A stretch of 13,939 bases of DNA from an uncultured Bacilli bacterium (GTDB taxonomy: Bacteria > Bacillota_I > Bacilli_A > RF39 > UBA660), in NCBI GenBank assembly GCA_944363685.1, contig CALVUV010000023.1:1-13939 (forward strand). Reading direction: 5' to 3'. A model generated the notes under the pieces. That model did no database searches. It saw only the letters and a list, made by a program, of their open reading frames with translations, and was not told the DNA's origin. The position numbers and the translations under genes are program-made. Below are positions 7,334-12,856 of the stretch, piece after piece (position 1 is the first letter of the stretch; every line of letters starts with the position of its first letter).

Positions 7334-8488
7334 ATGTATAGAATAGGTGAATTTTCATATCTTTGTGAGTGCACTATTAAAGCATTGAGACATTATGAAA
7401 AAATGGGTATTTTAATACCTAAAGAAGTAGATGACTTTACAGGTTATAGGTATTATAGCGAAGAACAAGTTAGTACTTATCATAATATTAAAACTTTACA
7501 AGAAGCAGGATTTACATTAAAAGAAATAAAGAATATTCTTGATAATCCTAAGGGTAATAATATTATTAAAGAAGTTAAAAAACTAACCGAAGAATATCAA
7601 GATAAGCTAAAGAAACTAGAAGAGATAAAAAATAAATTAAGAGGGGGAGTTTATATGGAATTAGTTAAAAATCCTAAATTTGTTATGATAGGAGAATTTA
7701 TTTTATTAAAGACAAGAGATGATTTTAAGAAAGAATTAGAACTTATTGATAAGAAAATTGATGAAAAGAGTTATACTAATCTACCTAGTGTTTTAATTAG
7801 TTATGAAGTAGGTTTTAAAGAAAGTGATATTACTTGTTTTATAGGTAGAGTCTTAAGTGATGATTTAAAAACTAATTATGGCTTTATTGATAAAATTCAA
7901 AGTATGGGATTAGAAGTATTAACTGATAATGTTGTAGAAACGTTATTACATACATCTAGTGATGATGAAGTAATGGATACTTATAAAGAGATGATTAAGT
8001 ATGCAAATAACAATAATATTCAAATAAGAGGAGAATTTATAGAAATATATAATGGTGATAAAACAGATATTTATGTAGAAGTATATGACTTAACTAAAGA
8101 AAATGAAGATGCTTTAATACATATGAAAAAAATAGAAGAGAAGTTTAAATCTTCTGAACCTACTTATGCTTCTAAATATGTTGGTAAGTGGATATTACAA
8201 GGACAGATAGTAGAACCAGATAAATTATTTAATCCTAATAAAGAACATTTTATGCCTGATACTAAGTATAAAGAATTAATTTTATATAGAGATGGTACTA
8301 CAAATTATGATAATGTAACTTGGAGAGATGATTATTTAATTATAGAAAATAATGGTAAAATAGTTGATAATCGTTTATATCAAGAAACATCTAAAGATGG
8401 AACTAGATATTTAGGAATATTTATGAATGATCTAAATATTAATGCAAGGCCTTATAGATATTATTATAAAGAAGAGAATAAAGATTAA
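7334..8488 (+). CDS. MerR-family regulator with GyrI-like and lipocalin-like domains
   Basis: Three parts are visible in 384 aa. Residues 1-70 are the MerR winged helix: YRIGEFSYLCECTIKALRHYEKMGIL with wing GYRYY (37-41) and LQEAGFTLKEIKNIL. Residues about 75-103 form the dimerising coiled coil. Residues about 105-252 fit a GyrI-like/BmrR-C effector domain that binds hydrophobic or cationic drugs: paired strand-helix units, with KNPKFVMIGEF at 112-122 and DIYVEVYDL near the end. Residues about 280-380 form an extra domain beginning YVGKWILQG (282-290) and containing YKELILYRDGTTN (312-324), WRDDYLIIENN and RPYRYYYK; this looks like a calycin/lipocalin-like beta-barrel found in some Firmicutes proteins. 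The extra domain would give a second ligand or sensing site. Strong Shine-Dalgarno 6 nt before the ATG. It follows the ABC-F gene by 65 nt. Usual targets of such regulators are multidrug efflux genes; none is adjacent downstream, so its main target may be itself or lie elsewhere. Confidence 0.88.
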   Translation: MYRIGEFSYLCECTIKALRHYEKMGILIPKEVDDFTGYRYYSEEQVSTYHNIKTLQEAGFTLKEIKNILDNPKGNNIIKEVKKLTEEYQDKLKKLEEIKNKLRGGVYMELVKNPKFVMIGEFILLKTRDDFKKELELIDKKIDEKSYTNLPSVLISYEVGFKESDITCFIGRVLSDDLKTNYGFIDKIQSMGLEVLTDNVVETLLHTSSDDEVMDTYKEMIKYANNNNIQIRGEFIEIYNGDKTDIYVEVYDLTKENEDALIHMKKIEEKFKSSEPTYASKYVGKWILQGQIVEPDKLFNPNKEHFMPDTKYKELILYRDGTTNYDNVTWRDDYLIIENNGKIVDNRLYQETSKDGTRYLGIFMNDLNINARPYRYYYKEENKD

Positions 8489-8504
8489 TTCTTTCCTTTT
8501 TTTG

Positions 8505-8533
8505 TTGTAGTTGTTAAAACAAGAATATATAAT
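8505..8533 (+). promoter_or_regulatory. Probable promoter of the nucleotide-hydrolase cluster
   Basis: A perfect -10 TATAAT at 8528-8533 with a weak -35 TTGTAG at 8505-8510 and a 17-bp spacer, 27 bp before the ATG of the first Nudix gene. The 72-nt gap also holds a T-rich run (8497-8503) after the MerR stop. The -35 is poor (3 of 6), so an activator may be needed; the WYL protein encoded just downstream is a candidate. Confidence 0.45.
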
Positions 8534-8560
8534 ATTAGTAATAGGTGAGGAGAAATAATC

Positions 8561-9061
8561 ATGGAATATTGGGATTTATATGATGAAAACAGAAGGAAAC
8601 TAAATAGAATAGTTACAAGAGGTTCAAGGTTAAATGATAATGAATTTCATTTGGTAGTAAATGTTTGGATTAAAAATAATAATGATGAATTTCTGATAAG
8701 TAGAAGATCTAAAAATAAAACTCATCCTTTAATGTGGGAGGCTACTGGTGGTTCTGTTTTACTTGGTGAAGAATCAGTAGATGCCGCAGTTAGAGAAGCT
8801 AAAGAAGAGTTAAATGTTGATTTAGATAAATCAAAAGGTAAATTAATAGGTAGTGCAAAAAGATTTTTTGAAGGTTGTAATGATATTCTTGATGTTTGGT
8901 TGTTTGAAAGCAATGTTAGTTTGAATAATATTAAATTACAAAAAGAAGAAGTCTGCGATTGTATGTGGGCTAGTAGTGAAAAAATTAAAGAATTATATAA
9001 TAAAGGAGAATTTGATGCTAATCCATATTTTGATGAGATTGTAGGTGAAAAAAATGTCTAA
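8561..9061 (+). CDS. Nudix hydrolase, Idi-like subgroup (copy 1)
   Basis: Cleaves nucleoside-diphosphate-linked substrates (NDP-X) with a divalent metal, by family. The Nudix box G-x5-E-x7-R-E-U-x-E-E-x-G-U is present at residues 64-86: G64, E70, R78, E79, E82, E83, with only the box Gly changed to Asn85. The N-terminal layout WDLYDENRRKL (4-14), then LVVNVWIKNNNDEFLISRRS (31-50) and MWEATGG (58-64), resembles Nudix proteins related to isopentenyl-diphosphate isomerase, a group with several uncharacterised members. The catalytic glutamates are all kept, so hydrolase activity is expected. Length 166 aa is normal. Shine-Dalgarno GAGGAG at 8547-8552, 8 nt from the ATG. Its last 8 bp overlap the WYL regulator gene. 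Clear paralogue of the Nudix gene at 10216. Substrate unknown. Confidence 0.9.
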   Translation: MEYWDLYDENRRKLNRIVTRGSRLNDNEFHLVVNVWIKNNNDEFLISRRSKNKTHPLMWEATGGSVLLGEESVDAAVREAKEELNVDLDKSKGKLIGSAKRFFEGCNDILDVWLFESNVSLNNIKLQKEEVCDCMWASSEKIKELYNKGEFDANPYFDEIVGEKNV

Positions 9062-9533
9062 AGTAAGTAATGTACTTACTATGCTTGAATATTTAAGTAC
9101 TGGAAGAAAATATACTATTGCAGAACTATCAGAAAAGTTAGAAGTAAGTCCTAGAATGATAAGAGTTTATAAAGAGGATTTAGAAAAAGCAGGTATTTAT
9201 ATAGATACTATTAAAGGACCTTATGGAGGATATGTTTTAAATCAAAATATAAATGTGCCTAAAAGATTTATTACTCCCAATAATATAAATGTTGAGAATA
9301 AAGAGATGTTTAATTTAATAAATAGAGCGATTAAAGAAAAGAAAAAATGTTTTATTGAGTATTATTCTAAAGATAAGAAAGATATATCTAAAAGAACTAT
9401 TAGGCCATATGATTTAATTTTATTAGGTAATGAATGGGGAGTTGCTGCTTACTGTGAATTAAAAGAAGAAATAAGGCACTTTTATATAAATAGAATAAAG
9501 TCTATAAAATTATTAGAAAAATTTAATAACTGA
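9054..9533 (+). CDS. Short WYL-domain transcriptional regulator
   Basis: The ATG at 9054 is preferred to the in-frame GTG at 9045, because AGGTG (9043-9047) then serves as ribosome site 6 nt upstream; the gene overlaps the Nudix stop by 8 bp, implying coupling. In 159 aa, residues 1-62 form a DeoR/HTH_11-like winged helix (TIAELSEKLEVSPRMIRVYKEDL, with wing GPYGGYVL at 55-62). After only about 25 residues comes a WYL domain (87-155): KKCFIEYYS, RTIRPYDLILLGNEWGVAAYC and RHFYINRIKSI. WYL domains bind ligands, often nucleic acids or nucleotides, and control DNA binding. Typical WYL regulators are about 300 aa, with a longer middle part and a C-terminal WCX domain; both are missing here. The C-terminus ends cleanly after the WYL domain, so this looks like a compact form and not a break. 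It probably regulates the surrounding hydrolase genes. Confidence 0.85.
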   Translation: MSKVSNVLTMLEYLSTGRKYTIAELSEKLEVSPRMIRVYKEDLEKAGIYIDTIKGPYGGYVLNQNINVPKRFITPNNINVENKEMFNLINRAIKEKKKCFIEYYSKDKKDISKRTIRPYDLILLGNEWGVAAYCELKEEIRHFYINRIKSIKLLEKFNN

Positions 9534-9588
9534 CATATATACTTCCTCTTCTTTTGTTAATATGTAATTAAGAAAGGAGAGAAGTGAT

Positions 9589-10203
9589 ATGGAAGATTTA
9601 ACTTATGTTACAGGAAATTATGGTAAATATATTTCTGTAAAAGAAAAATTTGAAAGAGTTGGTGTACCAATTAATTATTTTAAATATGATATGAAAGAAC
9701 CAGAGATTAATGATATTGAAGTTATATCAAAAGAAAAAGCAAGAAAAGCATATGAAATAGTAGGTAGACCTGTTTTTGTAGCAGATACAGGTTTTTATAT
9801 TGAAAATTATCCTAATAACCCTAATTATCCAGGTGTTTTTGTTAAAAGAAGTGGAGTTAGTTCTAATATAGATAACTTGCTTGAAGTTATGAAAGATGTA
9901 ACTAATAGAGCTTGTAAATTCATTGATTGTTTAACCTTTTATGATGGGGATGATTACTATACCTTTTATGGGGAAAGTAAAGGTACTTTATCACTATCAA
10001 TACGTGGTAATATAGAAAGAAAGGCTAAATCTAATTTATGGAGTGTTTTTATTCCCTTAAATCATGATAAAACTTTAGCAGAAATGAGTGATTATGAAAG
10101 AAATCATCGTCATGATAATCATACATCTGCAACAGATGAATTTATAAATTGGTATGAAAATAAATATTTAAAAAAGAAAAATAAAATACTAAAACTTAAT
10201 TAG
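9589..10203 (+). CDS. Ham1/RdgB-like non-canonical nucleotide pyrophosphatase (divergent)
   Basis: Ham1/ITPase proteins convert (deoxy)ITP or XTP to the monophosphate and PPi, cleaning the nucleotide pool. Seen here (204 aa): the N-terminal VTGNYGKY (7-14, the TGN..K motif), acidic metal-site residues around E38/E40, catalytic ADTGFYIE (65-72, D66), PGVFVK (81-86), LTFYDG (115-120), and FIPLNHDKTLAEMSDYERN (154-172), matching the family's 'F.P.G..KT.AEM...EKN'. Two conserved base-recognition elements are altered. The GFGYDPIF stretch is replaced by a sequence ending SNLWSVF (148-154), losing its Asp, and the C-terminal SHR appears as HDN. The reaction centre therefore seems intact while the base specificity is probably different. 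Shine-Dalgarno AAAGGAG at 9573-9579. The 55-nt gap before it shows no convincing promoter. Its TAG stop is part of the next gene's Shine-Dalgarno. Confidence 0.85.
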   Translation: MEDLTYVTGNYGKYISVKEKFERVGVPINYFKYDMKEPEINDIEVISKEKARKAYEIVGRPVFVADTGFYIENYPNNPNYPGVFVKRSGVSSNIDNLLEVMKDVTNRACKFIDCLTFYDGDDYYTFYGESKGTLSLSIRGNIERKAKSNLWSVFIPLNHDKTLAEMSDYERNHRHDNHTSATDEFINWYENKYLKKKNKILKLN

Positions 10204-10215
10204 GAGATGATACTT

Positions 10216-10779
10216 ATGGAATTAGTTGATATTTATAATGACAAACATGAGAAATTAAATTATACTAAAGATAGAAAAGAGTTAATAAAAGGAGAATTTA
10301 GACTATCTTGCTTTGTATGGATTATTAATGATAATGATGAACTTTTGATACAGCAAAGAGCCTCTACATCTAAAAAATATCCGAATAAGTGGGAAACAGT
10401 ATCTGGTGGTGCACTTTTAGGTGAAGATGCAATTATAGGGGCAATTAGAGAGTTAGGCGAAGAATTAGGAATACAAGTAAATAAGGAAGATTTAAGATTT
10501 ATTGGTTCATATGCTCGAATAAATGATTTTGTAGAAGTGTTTTTATTAAAATCTAATATTGATATAAAAGATTTAAAATTACAAGAAGATGAAGTTCAAG
10601 ACGTTAAATGGGTTTCTATAAAAGAGTTTGAAAGTATTATAGAGAGTGGCAATGGTATTGATACAGGATATTTTATCTTTAAAGAATACTATGAAAAGTT
10701 TTATAATAGATATGTAGTATTTGAAGATGGTAAGCCAGTTTATAAGAATAGCAGGAGTAATTGTAATAAAGAAAGTTGA
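10216..10779 (+). CDS. Nudix hydrolase, Idi-like subgroup (copy 2)
   Basis: The ATG at 10216 is preferred to the in-frame ATG at 10207, since TAGGAG (10201-10206) directly abuts the latter but is 9 nt from the former, and the resulting MELVDIYNDKHEKL lines up with MEYWDLYDENRRKL of copy 1. In 187 aa the Nudix box is complete at exactly the same positions as copy 1: G64, E70, R78, E79, E82, E83, G85, I86. Other shared elements include FVWIINDNDELLIQQR, KWETVSGG, the stretch about 120-145 around KLQEDEVQDVKWVS, and a C-terminal YFIFKEYY. By family it hydrolyses NDP-X or related pyrophosphates; the substrate is unknown. It begins 12 nt after the Ham1-like gene. The last ~10 residues (NSRSNCNKES) look unlike coding sequence, while another frame continues in a coding-like way to 10825, so the original C-terminus may have been altered. 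Confidence 0.9.
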   Translation: MELVDIYNDKHEKLNYTKDRKELIKGEFRLSCFVWIINDNDELLIQQRASTSKKYPNKWETVSGGALLGEDAIIGAIRELGEELGIQVNKEDLRFIGSYARINDFVEVFLLKSNIDIKDLKLQEDEVQDVKWVSIKEFESIIESGNGIDTGYFIFKEYYEKFYNRYVVFEDGKPVYKNSRSNCNKES

Positions 10780-10838
10780 TGTTAAAGAATTTATAGATAA
10801 TCATCTAAATATTGTTATAGAGTAAGGAATGAGATGAA

Positions 10839-11371
10839 ATGACTCAAGAAAAAATGGAATTAGGCAAGAAAATGGATGTGGCTTTGCATTATGTCGCTTA
10901 TAATTTAAGAAAAACAGGTCATAATACAAAACCAGTATTATTTCATAGTTTTAAAGTAGCATATAAACTTTATCAATATGGTTATGGTGAAGAAGTAGTA
11001 ATAGCAGCTATACTTCACGATTTGCTTGAAGATACAAGTGTTAAAAAAGAAGATATAAAAATCAAGTTTGGAGAATCTATGCTAATATAGTTAGTGCTGT
11101 TAGCTTTGATTCTAATATAAAAGATAAATTAGAACAGGCTAGAATAATGTTTCAAAACTGCATAGATTATGGTATAGAGGCAGTTATCCTTAAGTGTGCA
11201 GATTTAATTGATAATATTGATTATGTATCATTTGTTAAAGATAAAGAAAAACGTGATGTGTTATTTGCAAAATATAAATTATTTCTTTCTATGAGTGAAG
11301 GTTTAATTGGTAATACAGAAGTTTATAAAGAATTAGAAACAAAAGTTAAAGATAAGGAGGAAAAAATATGA
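10839..11371 (+). pseudogene. RSH/Mesh1-like HD-domain hydrolase, broken by a one-base frameshift
   Basis: The first part (10839-11090, 83 aa) reads through an HD domain: PVLFHSFKVAYKL (H36), AAILHDLLEDT (H60, D61), then EDIKIKFGES and a TAG soon after. The rest of the family sequence continues in another frame from 11081: ANIVSAVSFDSNIKDKLEQA, then AVILKCADLIDNIDYV with the last metal-site Asp, and a helical tail to the TGA at 11369-11371. Restoring one base between 11078 and 11081 joins both into 177 aa, the normal size of small alarmone hydrolases (Mesh1/SAH, the HD half of RelA/SpoT), which remove the 3'-pyrophosphate of (p)ppGpp. No slippery site lies at the junction and no homopolymer is there, so a real one-base deletion or an assembly error is more likely than programmed frameshifting. 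The start has AAGGA at 10824-10828. The end overlaps the next Nudix gene as ATGA. Confidence 0.8.
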
Positions 11372-11826
11372 GACAACCACATCAAATTTTAGCATTTCCT
11401 TATAAGAAAGATGAAAAAGGGAACTATTTATATGGTATTTTTTGTAGGACAGGAAAGACTGAAAGATGGCAAGCAATTGCTGGTGGAGTAGAAGAAGGGG
11501 AAACATTTTTAGAAGCTTGTAAAAGAGAAGCAAATGAAGAAGCTGGAATAAGCTATGATGCTAAAGTTATAGAGTTAAAATCTATTAGTACTATGCCTGT
11601 AATTAATGTTACAAAAGAATTTATATGGGGAGAAGATGTTTATTTAATTTATGAACATTGTTTTGGAATAGATGCTACAAATGAATTTATAAGATTATCA
11701 CATGAACATACTAAGATGGAATGGTTATCTTATGAAGATGCTAAAGCAAGACTAAACTGGGATAGTAATAAAAATGCTTTATGGGAATTAAATTGGAAAT
11801 TATTAAATAATAAAACAGATATATAA
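11368..11826 (+). CDS. Nudix hydrolase, NudB-like (dihydroneopterin triphosphate/dNTP pyrophosphatase)
   Basis: The 152-aa protein has a perfect Nudix box at residues 39-61: G39, E45, R53, E54, E57, E58, G60, I61. Flanking parts match the NudB group: ILAFPYKKDEKGNYLYGIFCR at the start, RWQAIAGGVEEGE before the box, and C-terminal EFIRLSHEHTKMEWLSYEDA followed by LNWDSNKNALWELN, typical of NudB-like enzymes that release pyrophosphate from dihydroneopterin triphosphate (folate synthesis) or dATP. It differs from the two Idi-like Nudix proteins of this cluster and is not a recent duplicate of them. Very strong Shine-Dalgarno AAGGAGG at 11354-11360, 7 nt before the ATG. It overlaps the broken HD gene by four bases (ATGA), so it may still depend in part on coupling, though its own ribosome site is strong. 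Exact substrate uncertain. Confidence 0.88.
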   Translation: MRQPHQILAFPYKKDEKGNYLYGIFCRTGKTERWQAIAGGVEEGETFLEACKREANEEAGISYDAKVIELKSISTMPVINVTKEFIWGEDVYLIYEHCFGIDATNEFIRLSHEHTKMEWLSYEDAKARLNWDSNKNALWELNWKLLNNKTDI

Positions 11827-11875
11827 TTTTCCTAACTTAAGAAAGCTTTAAAACTTATAGAAAAGAGGAAGACTT

Positions 11876-12766
11876 ATGAATTTAGAAGAAATTGATGTTA
11901 ATCTTTTTAAAATATTCTATTATGTTTGTCAATATGGTACATTTTCAAAAACGGCAGAAGCTTTAGGGGTTACACAACCAAGTGTTAGTTATAGTATAAA
12001 AACACTAGAGACTCAACTTGGAATAAAATTATTTGAAAGATCTAGTTACTCATTAACTTTAACTTCTGAAGGAGAAATGCTATTACCTTATGTAGAACAG
12101 TCTTTGAATAGTTTAAAAACAGGTATGATAAATATAAATGATTTGGTAAATTTAAATAGTGGACAAATATCAATAGGTGTTCCATCTCATATTGGAGTTT
12201 TTTTACTAACAGATATTATAAGTGATTTTACAAAGGAATATCCAAATATAAAGATTAAAGTTATTAGTAAGCCTACGAAAGAATTATTTAGACTTCTTAA
12301 TAATAATGAATTAGAAGTGTTAATAGATAGTTCTCCTTTAGATAATAGTTTTAATAATGTAGAAATTTATAAAATTGCTACAGAAAATTGTATTCTTGCT
12401 TGTAATAGAAAAATGACAGAACTTAGGGATAAGAAAATTTCTCTTAAAAAAGTTCTTAACTACCCATTAATTGTGCCTTTGCGTACCTCAAGTAGTACTA
12501 AAGAGTTAATGCGAATTTTTGAGAAGAATAAAATGCCTTTTAATCCTAGTTATGAGATATCTACTAGTGATATGATTGCGGAAATGATAGAGAAAAATTT
12601 AGGTGTAGGTTATCTCTTTGAAAAGACAATAGCTTTATATGATAATATCTGTAAAATAGATTTAAATATTACGTTACCTACTTTTGATATTTATATAATT
12701 TATAAGGATAAAATTCCGTCAGTTACTGCTAAAAAGTTTATTTCTTTTGTTAAAAACAGGTCTTAA
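11876..12766 (+). CDS. LysR-family transcriptional regulator
   Basis: Residues 1-62 are the LysR winged helix-turn-helix: DVNLFKIFYYVCQYGTFSKTA, then ALGVTQPSVSYSIKTLE with the recognition helix, and LGIKLFERSSYSLTLTSEG. The linker helix follows to about 90. Residues about 92-296 form the periplasmic-binding-protein-like effector domain, starting GQISIGVPSHIG and containing LIVPLRTSSSTKE and the IAEMIEKNLGVGYLFE segment common to LysR subdomain II. At 296 aa it is full length with no missing parts. The start has AGAGGA at 11864-11869, 6 nt upstream. LysR proteins usually control a neighbouring gene, most often divergent; here the upstream gene is co-directional, so the radical SAM gene 90 nt downstream, with its inverted repeat, is the most likely nearby target. 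Effector unknown. Confidence 0.92.
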   Translation: MNLEEIDVNLFKIFYYVCQYGTFSKTAEALGVTQPSVSYSIKTLETQLGIKLFERSSYSLTLTSEGEMLLPYVEQSLNSLKTGMININDLVNLNSGQISIGVPSHIGVFLLTDIISDFTKEYPNIKIKVISKPTKELFRLLNNNELEVLIDSSPLDNSFNNVEIYKIATENCILACNRKMTELRDKKISLKKVLNYPLIVPLRTSSSTKELMRIFEKNKMPFNPSYEISTSDMIAEMIEKNLGVGYLFEKTIALYDNICKIDLNITLPTFDIYIIYKDKIPSVTAKKFISFVKNRS

Positions 12767-12771
12767 AATTA

Positions 12772-12788
12772 TATAAAAAAATTTTATA
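12772..12788. promoter_or_regulatory. A/T-only inverted repeat between LysR and radical SAM genes
   Basis: TATAAAA (12772-12778) and TTTTATA (12782-12788) form a perfect 7-bp inverted repeat around AAA. A -10-like TATAAT at 12805-12810 follows, with only a weak -35 overlapping the right arm, so this may be a regulator site upstream of a promoter for the radical SAM gene. It could instead be a poor terminator of the LysR gene, but it has no G/C in the stem. Confidence 0.35.
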
Positions 12789-12856
12789 CAAGATATAAAA
12801 ACTATATAATTGATTTATTGTAATTGCTATCATATACTTTAAATGAGGTGATTAAG

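Noticed and set aside
8479..8504. Possible intrinsic terminator after the MerR gene (AAAGA-TTAAT-TCTTT followed by T7)
   Set aside because: The stem is only five pairs, nearly all A-T, and overlaps the stop codon region; too weak to call.
9534..9588. Promoter before the Ham1-like gene (CTGACA near 9531 and TA-rich region near 9558)
   Set aside because: No -10 with acceptable spacing and match; co-transcription with the upstream genes is simpler.
10207..10215. ATG at 10207 as start of Nudix copy 2
   Set aside because: It abuts the TAGGAG ribosome site with no spacer, and the paralogue aligns from the ATG at 10216.
11040..11090. Programmed -1 frameshift in the HD gene, using the A-rich run near 11044
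   Set aside because: The frame still gives good family sequence (EDIKIKFGES) after the A run; the change occurs at 11079-11081, where no slippery heptamer is present.
12824..12856. TTG at 12824 as start of the radical SAM gene
   Set aside because: No ribosome site precedes it, and the ATG at 12857 has GAGGTG 6 nt upstream and fits the family N-terminus.
12767..12856. Search for a small RiPP precursor gene before the radical SAM gene
   Set aside because: No ATG-started frame with a ribosome site and reasonable length was found in the 90-nt gap.
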